A DNA stretch of 39,967 bases from Treponema sp. UBA1793. GTDB taxonomy: Bacteria > Spirochaetota > Spirochaetia > Treponematales > Treponemataceae. The first letter of the stretch is position 1, and each line of letters starts with the position of its first letter. Positions 17,671 through 25,926 of the stretch are shown here, in pieces. The position numbers were made by a program, and so were the translations under genes. The stretch lies in assembly GCA_002314445.1 (NCBI GenBank), contig DCFX01000033.1, positions 1-39,967 on the forward strand, written 5' to 3'. The notes under the pieces were generated by a model that saw only the letters and a list, made by a program, of their open reading frames with translations, made no database searches and was not told the origin of the DNA.

Positions 17671-17925
17671 ATGGATGAGACAGATAAACGAATCGGCATT
17701 ATCGGCATCGTTATTACCGATTTGAGCTGCACTTCCGAAATCAACCGGATTGTACATGATTATTCTTACCTTATAGTCGGACGGATGGGCATTCCCTACC
17801 GCGAACGTGGCGTATCAGTTATTTCCCTGATTGTCGACGGCTGTAACGACGATATCAGCGCAATGACAGGAAAGCTCGGACGGGTGGAAGGTGCCGCTGT
17901 CAAATCTATGGTTACTAAAAAATAA
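17671..17925 (+). CDS. TM1266-like ACT-fold regulator (iron-only hydrogenase system regulator family)
   Basis: This 84-residue protein resembles the TM1266 family: KRIGIIGIVITDLSCTSEINRIVHDYSYLIVGRMGIPY, then SVISLIVDGCNDDISAMTGKLGRVEGAAVKSM. Members have a ferredoxin-like/ACT fold related to the C-terminal half of NikR and usually sit beside [FeFe]-hydrogenase maturation genes. Here it is first in a nitrogenase-like operon instead. An upstream in-frame extension to 17611 lies inside the structured leader, and the start at 17671 is preceded by GGAAGGAG, so I take 17671. Ligand and partner are unknown; a nucleic-acid or metabolite sensor role is possible. Confidence 0.8.
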   Translation: MDETDKRIGIIGIVITDLSCTSEINRIVHDYSYLIVGRMGIPYRERGVSVISLIVDGCNDDISAMTGKLGRVEGAAVKSMVTKK

Positions 17926-17934
17926 TAATCAATT

Positions 17935-17974
17935 GCTGCGTGTTCAAAAGTCAGACGAGTTTTGAACATGCAGC
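17935..17974. repeat. Strong stem-loop between the regulator gene and H1
   Basis: Bases 17935-17949 pair with 17960-17974 over 15 base pairs with one G-U pair and a 10-base loop. It sits 19 bases before the H1 start and is not followed by a T-run, so it is not a terminator. A role in mRNA processing or protection of the H1 message is plausible. Confidence 0.6.
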
Positions 17975-17993
17975 TTACTTCTCAGGATTTAAT

Positions 17994-18761
17994 ATGATAA
18001 AAATTGCTGTATACGGAAAAGGCGGCATCGGTAAGTCGACAATGACGGCAAATCTTGCGGCCGCTTTTGCTGTGATGGGAAAACGCGTAATCCAGATCGG
18101 ATGCGACCCGAAAGCTGATTCGACAATCAATCTGCTGGGCGGAAAACCGCTTATGCCGGTGATGGATCTTATGAGGGAAGGAAATGAAAATCCTTCGCTC
18201 AAAGATATTTCCCGCGTCGGATTCGGAGGCATCATCTGTATAGAAACTGGCGGGCCGACTCCGGGACTCGGTTGTGCGGGCCGCGGTATTATTGCGACGT
18301 TCAACCTGCTTGAAGATCTCCGTCTGTTTGAAACGTGCAGACCCGACGTCGTTCTCTATGATGTGCTGGGTGATGTAGTGTGCGGCGGTTTTGCGGCACC
18401 TATACGGGAAGGATATGCAGATCACGTCCTTATAGTAACGTCGGGAGAAAAGATGGCGCTGTATGCAGCGAATAATATTTATACTGCGGTAAGGAATTTT
18501 GAAGACCGCTCATATGCGAAAGTGCGCGGCATAATTCTGAACAGACGGAACGTGCCGGACGAGGAGGGCAAAGTCCGCTCGTTTGCGGAGAAAAACAGTC
18601 TTGCTATTGTCGCCGACATTCCGCGCAGCGATGAAATTACTGAATTTGAGGATGAAGGAAAGACAGTAATAGAAGGAGCACCCGATAGTGCAATAAGCAG
18701 AAAGTTTTTCGGTCTGGCAGAGGAGCTTCTTCAGGAAGAGGAGGATGCGCGGTATGAATGA
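17994..18761 (+). CDS. Nitrogenase iron protein-like ATPase H1 (NifH family)
   Basis: This 255-residue protein has every hallmark of the NifH/BchL/CfbC reductase: P-loop GKGGIGKST (residues 8-16), QIGCDPKADST, the first cluster-ligating Cys in GGPTPGLGCAGRGI, and the second in DVLGDVVCGGF. Such proteins form a homodimer around one [4Fe-4S] cluster and pass electrons to a partner D/K complex with ATP hydrolysis. The ATG at 17994 gives the canonical MIKIAVYGKGG start; 18 earlier in-frame codons run through the stem-loop and are unlikely. It is shorter than NifH of nitrogen fixers (about 290) and close to nitrogenase-like reductases. D1 follows with a coupled start. Confidence 0.93.
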   Translation: MIKIAVYGKGGIGKSTMTANLAAAFAVMGKRVIQIGCDPKADSTINLLGGKPLMPVMDLMREGNENPSLKDISRVGFGGIICIETGGPTPGLGCAGRGIIATFNLLEDLRLFETCRPDVVLYDVLGDVVCGGFAAPIREGYADHVLIVTSGEKMALYAANNIYTAVRNFEDRSYAKVRGIILNRRNVPDEEGKVRSFAEKNSLAIVADIPRSDEITEFEDEGKTVIEGAPDSAISRKFFGLAEELLQEEEDARYE

Positions 18762-20061
18762 ACCTTTTTCAATTACAGTGAGGGAACTTGCTGCATCAGG
18801 AGCTGACGGAATGCCCCGGCAGTTTATTCCGTCGTGCGGCCTTGTGTACAGTTCACCTGCGACCCTTTCGTATAATTCGCCGGGTGCACTCGGCTTCGGC
18901 GTAAAAAGAGCTGCGCTTGCAATTCCCGAATCAGTGATGCTGCTTGTCGCTCCCGACTGCTGCGGACGCAATTCTACGATTCTTTCCAGCAGCGAAGGAT
19001 ACAGCAGGCGCATGTTTTATCTGCGTATGGATGAGGCAGACCTTGTGACAGGCCGCCACCTTACGATGATTCCGGAAGCTGTCCGGGAAATATGTGCCGT
19101 CGCTTCACCCCGTCCGAAAGTTGTAGTAATCTGCATTACGTGTGTAGACGCGTTGCTCGGAACGGATCTTGAACGTGTCTGCCGTAAAGCGACTGATGAA
19201 ACAGGCGTACGGGTCGTTCCAAGTTATATGTATGCGCTTACCCGTGAATGCCGGAAACCGCCGATGACTGCTGTCAGACAGACTGTTTATTCGCTCCTTG
19301 AAAAGAAGCCGAAGCAGGCAGATATGGTGAATCTGCTGGGATTCTTTTCCCAGCTTGATCCGGCAGGCGAGCTGTTCAATCTGCTTGAATCTGCGGGCGT
19401 GAAAAAAATAAATCAGGTCGGCACCTGCAGTACAATTGACGAATATATGGAGATGGGGGCGGCGAATTTCAATCTTGTGCTCTATCCCGAGTCGCGCTTT
19501 GCAGCCGACGATCTTATGAAGCGTCTTGATATCCCCTATATAGAATTAACAAGACTGTACGACATAAAAAAAATCCGTAAGCAGTATGATCTTTTTGCGT
19601 CCGCAATCGGTGCACGGTTTGAACTGGATGAGTTTCAACGGCAGGCTGAAGCCGCGCTTGAATCATTCCGCACTGCGCACCGGTCATGTTCGGTTGCTGT
19701 CGGACAAATGATAAATGCATCTCCGTTTGAACTTGCCCTTTCGCTCGCACAGTACGGATTTACCGTGCCGTATATTCTTGCATCACCCGGCGCAGATGAC
19801 TTTGCGTATATGAATCGGCTTGCAGGGCTGTCGCCGGAAACGCTCGTATATCCGCCGACCGATTCTTCAATGATGAACCTTCTGCCGGTAACTGACGGCA
19901 TCGACATTGCAGTCGGCAAAGACATCCAGCCGTATTTCCCGGGCGCTGCACCTCTGTCATGGAACAGCGAGATGCAGCCGTTCGGATTCCGGGCCGTCGC
20001 TGATTTCTTTACCGGCTGCGGAAGAGTACTTGCAGGAAGTACATCAGGAGGTATGAAATGA
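18754..20061 (+). CDS. Nitrogenase component 1-like subunit D1 (NifD-like)
   Basis: This 435-residue protein belongs to the nitrogenase component 1 superfamily. Three possible interface-cluster cysteines are placed as in NifD: Cys28 (PSCGLVYSSP), Cys69/70 (PDCCGRN) and Cys130 (CITCVDALLGTD). The segment matching NifD around its FeMo-co ligand Cys275 reads NLVLYPESRF, without a Cys, so an ordinary FeMo cofactor is not expected. I prefer the ATG at 18754 because AGGAGG lies 9 bases upstream; ATG 18745 abuts that site. It overlaps the H1 stop by 8 bases. The substrate is unknown. The family includes chlorophyllide, F430 and methylthio-alkane reductases, none of which fits clearly. Confidence 0.85.
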   Translation: MNEPFSITVRELAASGADGMPRQFIPSCGLVYSSPATLSYNSPGALGFGVKRAALAIPESVMLLVAPDCCGRNSTILSSSEGYSRRMFYLRMDEADLVTGRHLTMIPEAVREICAVASPRPKVVVICITCVDALLGTDLERVCRKATDETGVRVVPSYMYALTRECRKPPMTAVRQTVYSLLEKKPKQADMVNLLGFFSQLDPAGELFNLLESAGVKKINQVGTCSTIDEYMEMGAANFNLVLYPESRFAADDLMKRLDIPYIELTRLYDIKKIRKQYDLFASAIGARFELDEFQRQAEAALESFRTAHRSCSVAVGQMINASPFELALSLAQYGFTVPYILASPGADDFAYMNRLAGLSPETLVYPPTDSSMMNLLPVTDGIDIAVGKDIQPYFPGAAPLSWNSEMQPFGFRAVADFFTGCGRVLAGSTSGGMK

Positions 20062-21278
20062 GAGGACTGTACCGGTATCTTTCGCCGTTTACACCCGATC
20101 AGTCGGGTGCAGCGTCCGTCCTGTTTGAGCTCGGCGGCCTTATCATCATATGTGATGCAGGCGGCTGTGCGGGCAACGTGTGCGGATTCGATGAACCGCG
20201 TTTCCAGTCGAAGCACAGCGCTGTTTTTTCCGCCTGCCTCCGCGATATGGACGCCATTATGGGGCGAGACGACAAACTGATTGCAAAAACCGGCGACGCG
20301 CTTGAATCATTTCCGGAAGCTAAATTCATAGCATATATCGGAACTCCCGTGCCGGCTGTAATCGGAACGGATTTCCGCGCGCTCAAACGCATGGCCGAAA
20401 AAAAATTTCATCTGCCCGTTGTAACCTGTGCGACGAACGGTATGGACAGTTACGACAAAGGCGAGGAGAAGGCGTACCGTGCACTCATAGATACGTTCGC
20501 CGGCGGTGACGCTGATGAAGGCGTTTTTGCAGAAAAAAACGGACAAAAGGGTTGTACCGGCTGCGGCACACCCTTTGCCGGCATGTGGGGTGCAACTCCG
20601 CTTGACCTTGCCGCACCCGACAGTGCGGAACGGCTCCGCAGCTGTTTTGCAGCAGATGGCGTACCTGTCGTGACATTCGGCATGGACAGCACGACAGACG
20701 AGCTTTGCCGCTGCGGAGAAGCTGTAGTGAATTATGTCGTGTCGCCGGCCGGCCTTTACGCGGCGGAATACCTCAAAGAAAAATTCGGAACGGAGTATTA
20801 TATAGTTTCGCCGTTTTGCAGCGGGCGCTGGACGAAAGAATCGGAATATGAATGTCATGAAACGGGGCACTCCGGATTCCGGCAGGCAGGAGCCGGAACA
20901 AGCATGCACATTCAGGAACCGGTGCTCATCGTGCATCAGCAGTTTATGGCGAATGCAGTACGGGAAATGATACGCGCATCGTATACGAAAGAACATCTTT
21001 CCGGCGCACAGCAGATTGATGTTGCGACATTCTTTAATTTTGTTTCCGCATATGCAGAAAAAGGCGATTCTATGCTTCCCGGCGAGGACGATTTTATATC
21101 GCTTGCAAAAGAGCGCGGATATAAAACGATTATTGCCGATCCGCTGCTGCGCCGTGCGCTTTCCGGGTTTGCAGGCCGGTTTATTCCGCTTCCCCATTAT
21201 GCCGTGTCGGGACAGCTGTACGCAGTGCATACTCAGGAAGAATTTCTTGCACCTGTTGAAAAGGAGCTGCATATATAA
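20058..21278 (+). CDS. Nitrogenase component 1-like subunit K1 (NifK-like)
   Basis: This 406-residue partner of D1 starts with LSPFTPDQSGAASVLFELGG, followed by DAGGCAGNVCGFDEPR, in which Cys37 corresponds to NifK Cys95. The positions of NifK Cys70 and Cys153 are not Cys here (the latter region reads IGTPVPAVIGTDF). With D1 this leaves about four ligands, which would suit a single [4Fe-4S] as in DPOR or CfbD rather than an 8Fe P-cluster. A second domain begins near residue 165 (GCTGCGTPFAGMWGATPLDL) and carries an additional CxxC. It overlaps D1 as ATGA and hypF by one base, so the chain H1-D1-K1-hypF is tightly coupled. Confidence 0.85.
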   Translation: MRGLYRYLSPFTPDQSGAASVLFELGGLIIICDAGGCAGNVCGFDEPRFQSKHSAVFSACLRDMDAIMGRDDKLIAKTGDALESFPEAKFIAYIGTPVPAVIGTDFRALKRMAEKKFHLPVVTCATNGMDSYDKGEEKAYRALIDTFAGGDADEGVFAEKNGQKGCTGCGTPFAGMWGATPLDLAAPDSAERLRSCFAADGVPVVTFGMDSTTDELCRCGEAVVNYVVSPAGLYAAEYLKEKFGTEYYIVSPFCSGRWTKESEYECHETGHSGFRQAGAGTSMHIQEPVLIVHQQFMANAVREMIRASYTKEHLSGAQQIDVATFFNFVSAYAEKGDSMLPGEDDFISLAKERGYKTIIADPLLRRALSGFAGRFIPLPHYAVSGQLYAVHTQEEFLAPVEKELHI

Positions 21279-23662
21279 TGGCTGAACAGAACGACAGTAC
21301 GGTTGTGCGTTTTCTTATCCGCGTATACGGCATTGTACAGGGAGTGGGCTTCCGTCCGTTCGTCGCGCGCATTGCGGGAAAATCGGGCATAGCAGGAAGT
21401 GTGTGCAACAAAGGCCCTTACGTTGAAATTTTTGCAGAAGGAACGGAACATCAGACTGATGATTTTTTGTTCAGGCTCACGCACGAGGCGCCGGAGCGTT
21501 CATCCATTTTAAAAGTGGAAAAGATGGACGTCGAACCGGAAGGCGGCAAATCGTTTACCATTATTCAGAGCGAAAAAGTAAAAGGTGATATTTTCGTCTC
21601 ACCCGACATAGCAACCTGTCCGAAATGCAGGGCAGAACTGTTTGACAAAAATGACCGCCGCTATCTTCATCCGTTTATTAACTGTACGGCATGCGGCCCT
21701 CGATTAACAATCCTTGATTCAATGCCGTACGATCGCGTACGTACGAGCATGGGTGTGTTTCCGATGTGCCCGCAGTGCGGATACGAGTATACACATGAAG
21801 AGACTCGCAGATATCATGCGCAGCCCGTGTGCTGCAACGACTGCGGCCCGCAGCTGTACATTACGCAGCAAGAAACGGATGATTTACACGGTGGCGGTAC
21901 GCGCAATGCAGAAGCGCTTATATACGTCCGCAGCGTAATCCGCGGCGGCGGCATCGCGGCAGTAAAGGGAATAGGCGGATTCCACCTGTGCTGCGACGCG
22001 TCGAATGCGGATGCCGTAAAACGGCTGCGGGAACTTAAAAACCGCCCGTTTAAACCGTTCGCCGTCATGATGCGTGATATGGATGCCGTGCATCGTGAAT
22101 GCGTCGTGCTTGACGGACAGGAACCGCTTCTCGACGGTCCGCAGAAACCGATTCTGCTTCTTGAAAGAAAACATGCTGATTGCGGTTCCGGCAGCGGACA
22201 GCCGCGACTTTGTGAAGAAGTCGCACCGGGAAATCCTTCCGTCGGCGTCATGCTGCCGTATGCGCCCGTTCAGATGCTGTTGTTCAGCTATCCCGACGGA
22301 AAAAGCATGACAGACTGTTTCGTCATGACAAGCGGAAATCCTTCGGGGGCGCCAATCTGCCGTACCGACGAGGATGCTCTCGAATATCTTTCTCCCATGT
22401 GCGACGTGATTCTTTCAAACGACCGCGTAATCCGCCTGCGGGCGGACGATTCGGTCATGTCGTGGCAGGACGGCAGGCCGTATATGATACGGCGTTCGCG
22501 CGGATATGCACCGCTTCCGTTTATGCTTTCAGGGGGCGGCAGCGGATGTGTTCTTGCAATAGGTGGCGAACTTAAAAATACGTTCTGCCTTGCGAATAAT
22601 AATTTATATTACCTCTCTCCGTATATCGGAGATCTTGCCGACGTGCGCAGTGTGCAGGCGCTCGGAGAAGCGGTTGTGCGGATGGAAAATCTGCTTGAAT
22701 TGAAACCTGCGGCAGTTGCGTGCGACATGCACCCTAAGTACAATTCCGTCCAGTTTGCCCATGAGCTCGGGCTGCCGGTGATTGAGATTCAGCATCATTA
22801 CGCACACATCGCATCATGCATGGCAGAGAATGATTACCGGGACGGTGATGTCATCGGCGTATCGTTCGACGGGACCGGATACGGAACTGACGGCACCATA
22901 TGGGGCGGTGAGTTTATGCGCGCATCGTATACTGATTTTACACGGCTGGGAAGTATCATGCCGTTTGCACAGGCTGGAGGAGATCTTTCCGCTAAGGAAG
23001 GCTGTCGCATTGCCCTTTCCCTGATCGACGATGACGAACTTGCGCTTCGTCTCGGACTCTGTGACAAACGTACGCTCTCGATGCACCGCACGATGACAGC
23101 TCGTCATATAAACAGTGTCACATCGACAAGTATGGGCCGTCTTTTCGACGCAGTGAGCGCCGTGCTCGGATACAGGCAGCGTTCTACTTTTGAGGGTGAG
23201 GCGTCAATGGCACTGGAGTTTGCCGCCGAAGCGGAACTGAGGAAGGGACTAAGAAAAACAGAGAATAGTTTTGATTTTCTGCATTCGGTGCAGGACACCG
23301 GTACTACGCTGATATCCTCTGAAAAAGGAGAAGACGGGCGTTTTCTCCTTAATACGACGGAACTGGTACGCCGGATTGCAGAAGCGAAAGATACGGGAAA
23401 AGTGCCGGGAATGCTTGCCCTTACGTTTCATGAGGCCATCGCTGATATGGTGCTTGCAGGCTGCAAAGAATGCCGGCGCCTCACGGGAATCGGAACGGCC
23501 GCACTGAGCGGCGGTGTGTTCCAGAATCTGCTGCTCGTCGGTATGTGCCGGAGCCGTCTTGAGCAGCAGGGATTTAAGGTTCTCGTTCACAGCCTTGTCC
23601 CGCCCAACGACGGCGGCCTCGCCCTCGGGCAAGCGGCGGTATGCCAAAAGAGGCGCGAGTGA
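21278..23662 (+). CDS. hypF: Carbamoyltransferase HypF (cyanide synthesis for Fe(CN)2CO)
   Basis: This 794-residue protein has the full HypF order: acylphosphatase domain (about 9-98, GIVQGVGFRPFVARIA), two zinc fingers (CPKC...CTAC near 113-138 and CPQC...CNDC near 163-190), a YrdC-like domain (about 205-390, VKGIGGFHLCCDA), and a Kae1-like carbamoyltransferase domain with the metal-binding HHYAH motif, FDGTGYGTDGT and ALSGGVFQN. HypF uses carbamoyl phosphate and ATP to carbamoylate the C-terminal Cys of HypE, the first step to the cyanide ligands of [NiFe]-hydrogenase. Here it ends a nitrogenase-like operon, and no hydrogenase gene is in view. Its start codon overlaps the K1 stop. Confidence 0.96.
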   Translation: MAEQNDSTVVRFLIRVYGIVQGVGFRPFVARIAGKSGIAGSVCNKGPYVEIFAEGTEHQTDDFLFRLTHEAPERSSILKVEKMDVEPEGGKSFTIIQSEKVKGDIFVSPDIATCPKCRAELFDKNDRRYLHPFINCTACGPRLTILDSMPYDRVRTSMGVFPMCPQCGYEYTHEETRRYHAQPVCCNDCGPQLYITQQETDDLHGGGTRNAEALIYVRSVIRGGGIAAVKGIGGFHLCCDASNADAVKRLRELKNRPFKPFAVMMRDMDAVHRECVVLDGQEPLLDGPQKPILLLERKHADCGSGSGQPRLCEEVAPGNPSVGVMLPYAPVQMLLFSYPDGKSMTDCFVMTSGNPSGAPICRTDEDALEYLSPMCDVILSNDRVIRLRADDSVMSWQDGRPYMIRRSRGYAPLPFMLSGGGSGCVLAIGGELKNTFCLANNNLYYLSPYIGDLADVRSVQALGEAVVRMENLLELKPAAVACDMHPKYNSVQFAHELGLPVIEIQHHYAHIASCMAENDYRDGDVIGVSFDGTGYGTDGTIWGGEFMRASYTDFTRLGSIMPFAQAGGDLSAKEGCRIALSLIDDDELALRLGLCDKRTLSMHRTMTARHINSVTSTSMGRLFDAVSAVLGYRQRSTFEGEASMALEFAAEAELRKGLRKTENSFDFLHSVQDTGTTLISSEKGEDGRFLLNTTELVRRIAEAKDTGKVPGMLALTFHEAIADMVLAGCKECRRLTGIGTAALSGGVFQNLLLVGMCRSRLEQQGFKVLVHSLVPPNDGGLALGQAAVCQKRRE

Positions 23663-23756
23663 CGCAGCGCCTCTCCGCCGCGGCAAAGAGCCGGCCCCTG
23701 CCGGCGGCATGCCTGCGTACTTGTGCGGCGGTATGCCAGAAGAGGCGCGGGTGACG
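23633..23756. repeat. 32-bp imperfect direct repeat at and after the hypF 3' end
   Basis: Positions 23633-23664, which contain the last hypF codons and stop, recur at 23725-23756 with two mismatches. Between them are GC-rich hairpins (23649-23656 with 23667-23674; CCGGC at 23691 with GCCGG at 23700), and the composition is higher in GC than the DNA around it. This looks like a small duplicated palindromic element rather than coding sequence. Confidence 0.6.
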
Positions 23757-23909
23757 TACATGCAGGTTCAATATCTGTCTATCCTCCATAAATAAAAATA
23801 TGAAATTATTCACATCGGGTTTTCGTTTTTCGGAATAATTGTACGAAAAAAATACGTCATGTTGATTTTCCACTAAAACCATTTAGACTGTATTTTACAT
23901 CTGATGCAT

Positions 23910-23935
23910 CCTTCGGCAGACCGTTCTGCCGAAGG
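23910..23935 (+). promoter_or_regulatory. Perfect hairpin in the leader of the second GH13 gene
   Basis: An 11-bp perfect stem (CCTTCGGCAGA with its complement) closes a CCGT loop 40 bases before the GH13 start. No T-run follows. It may be a leader hairpin or a protein-binding site. The rest of the 313-base gap 23663-23975 holds the GC-rich repeat described separately and AT-rich sequence without a gene; I saw no copy of the 4076 operator here. Confidence 0.45.
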
Positions 23936-23975
23936 TGTACGGTGCAGCATCTCATGAATATGGAGAAAAAATCGT

Positions 23976-25697
23976 ATGATACATGAAAAACGTATCTGGT
24001 GGAAAGAGGGAGTTGTGTATCAAATTTATCCGCGCAGTTTCTATGACAGCAACGGCGACGGTATCGGAGACTTAAACGGAATTTATGAAAAACTTGATTA
24101 TCTTGTTAATCTCGGAATCGACATTATCTGGATGTGTCCTGTATTCAAGAGTCCTAACGATGATAACGGATACGATATAAGCGATTACCGCGATATTATG
24201 GACGAGTTCGGTACACTCTCGGATTTTGACCGTCTTCTTGCGGAAGCCCATAAAAGGAACATCCGCGTCGTGCTTGACCTTGTCGTAAATCATACAAGCG
24301 ACGAGCATGCGTGGTTCGTCGAAAGCCGTAAGAGCTGCGGTAATCCGTACAGAAATTATTATATCTGGCGGAGCGGAAAGGTTCCGGGCGCACCGGAGGA
24401 AGGCGGTGTGCCTCCGAACAACTGGGGTGCGTGTTTCGGCGGAAGCGTCTGGGAGTATGACCGTGCAACCGGTATGTATTATCTGCACCTGTTCAGCAGG
24501 AAACAACCCGACTTGAACTGGGAAAACGAAGAAGTCCGCAATCAGGTGTATGATATGATGACATGGTGGGGCAATAAAGGCATAGACGGTTTCCGCATGG
24601 ATGTCATCACCATGATAAGCAAAGATCAGCATTTTCCCGACGGCAGAATTGATATGTCCGTACCGGAAAAATACAGGTACGGGACATTTGCACCTCATGC
24701 GGCAAACGGTCCGCGTGTGCATGAATTTCTGCAGGAAATGAACAGAAAGGTTATTTCAAAATTTGACTGGATGACGGTGGGCGAGGGAGCAGACGCAGAG
24801 CTGGACAATGCGCTTGACTATACCGGATTTGACAGGCACGAACTCAATATGCTTTTTATGTTTGAACATGTTAATCTCGGAAAACCGTGCCGGCAGAACA
24901 ACTGGACGGCTGAGCCTCTTGACCTTGTTACATTGAAACGGATTTTCAGTAAATGGCAGTACGGGCTTGAAGGAAAAGGCTGGAACACCCTGTACTGGGA
25001 AAATCACGATCAGGTCCGTTCCGTTTCACGGTTCGGGAACGACAGTGCGCAGTATCGTGTTACAAGCGCAAAAATGCTCGCCCTCTGCCTTCATTGTATG
25101 AAAGGAACGCCGTATATATATCAGGGAGAGGAACTCGGGATGGTGAATGTTCATTTTCAGGACATAAAGCAGTACCGGGATATCGCAGGCTTCAATGATT
25201 TTAACGAAATGCTGAAGAGCGGTCTGCCGGAAGCGGAAGCGATGAAAATACTGTATATGATAAGCCGCGATAATGCCCGTACGCCCATGCAGTGGGATGA
25301 TTCGGAGAATGCCGGTTTTACAAAGGCCGTCCCCTGGCTTGATGTAAATCCTGTTTACCGGGAGATAAATGCTGCTGCCCAGATTAATAATGCTGACTCG
25401 GTTTTCAGTTTTTACAGGACATTGATAAAACTCCGCCATACGGATATGACGATTGTTTACGGCCGTTTTGAACTTCTTATGCCTGATGATAAAAAACTGT
25501 TTGTATATACCCGTACGCTCGACAGCAGTTCCATTCTCGTCGTCTGTAATTTTACCGACGGGCAGGTTCCCGTATCCCTTCCGGAAGAATACAGCAAAGG
25601 CAGAGTGCTCATTTCAAACTATGCTGATTCTCTGCCGTCTGCGGAACGTGTGCGTCCGTATGAAGCATTCGCTGCCGGAATAACTGTGCAGCAATGA
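23976..25697 (+). CDS. GH13 alpha-glucosidase (second copy)
   Basis: This 573-residue cytoplasmic enzyme is a paralogue of the one at 2307-4007, with the same opening WWKEGVVYQIYPRSFYDSNGDGIGD. Catalytic motifs are intact: DLVVNHTS, nucleophile Asp in GIDGFRMDVI, acid/base Glu in VGEGADAELD, and ENHDQVRSV. GGAG precedes the ATG. It is predicted to hydrolyse alpha-glucosides such as isomalto-oligosaccharides. It has no visible link to the nitrogenase-like operons on either side and has its own leader hairpin, so it may be a later insertion between them. Confidence 0.93.
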   Translation: MIHEKRIWWKEGVVYQIYPRSFYDSNGDGIGDLNGIYEKLDYLVNLGIDIIWMCPVFKSPNDDNGYDISDYRDIMDEFGTLSDFDRLLAEAHKRNIRVVLDLVVNHTSDEHAWFVESRKSCGNPYRNYYIWRSGKVPGAPEEGGVPPNNWGACFGGSVWEYDRATGMYYLHLFSRKQPDLNWENEEVRNQVYDMMTWWGNKGIDGFRMDVITMISKDQHFPDGRIDMSVPEKYRYGTFAPHAANGPRVHEFLQEMNRKVISKFDWMTVGEGADAELDNALDYTGFDRHELNMLFMFEHVNLGKPCRQNNWTAEPLDLVTLKRIFSKWQYGLEGKGWNTLYWENHDQVRSVSRFGNDSAQYRVTSAKMLALCLHCMKGTPYIYQGEELGMVNVHFQDIKQYRDIAGFNDFNEMLKSGLPEAEAMKILYMISRDNARTPMQWDDSENAGFTKAVPWLDVNPVYREINAAAQINNADSVFSFYRTLIKLRHTDMTIVYGRFELLMPDDKKLFVYTRTLDSSSILVVCNFTDGQVPVSLPEEYSKGRVLISNYADSLPSAERVRPYEAFAAGITVQQ

Positions 25698-25729
25698 TGC
25701 AGCATGATATAACATCATGTTACAGTTGC

Positions 25730-25758
25730 TTGCTTTTTCGCCGTTGTTGCCGTATACT
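25730..25758 (+). promoter_or_regulatory. Promoter of hyp/nitrogenase-like operon B
   Basis: TTGCTT at 25730-25735 and TATACT at 25753-25758 with a 17-base spacer. Predicted initiation near 25765 lies inside the 5' strand of helix P1 of the structured leader, as in operon A. Confidence 0.65.
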
Positions 25759-25857
25759 TATGTAAAACCAGATGATTCAATGTGTCTGCCGTATTACGGA
25801 TACAGGGCTTCTCCGGTTTACATATTCTGACTGCAAGGATATCCGAGCAGGAAGGGC
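25759..25857 (+). ncRNA. Conserved structured RNA leader B, candidate riboswitch
   Basis: This is the second copy of the leader RNA seen before operon A. Conserved blocks: TTCAATG (25776), TCTGCC (25785), CAGGGCT (25803), CTGACTGCAA (25827) and GAGCAGGAAGG (25845). P1 pairs 25759-25769 with 25815-25824 with one bulged A; P2 pairs TGTGTC (25781-25786) with GATACA (25799-25804); P3 pairs CTGC (25831-25834) with GCAG (25847-25850) and encloses GGATATCC. Its 3' block AGGAAGGGC (25849-25857) can also pair with the 5' arm of the terminator at 25927, giving an antiterminator. It should therefore act on transcription of hypCDE-H2-D2-K2. Confidence 0.72.
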
Positions 25858-25926
25858 GTATACATACAGTTTGATTAAGCATCGTGGAAACGGTACGTTT
25901 GTATGCGGATGACATAAGTATTTTAT

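Noticed and set aside
20307..21272. Long antisense frame opposite K1 (and similar frames opposite hypD, D2 and K2)
   Set aside because: Cysteine/arginine-rich composition typical of a shadow frame; the opposite strand has a recognised gene with good start signals.
17562..25857. Naming the leader RNA as a NiCo (czcD) riboswitch
   Set aside because: Some blocks are reminiscent, but the fold supported by paired changes is a P1 enclosing P2 followed by P3, and I cannot confirm the class without a covariance search.
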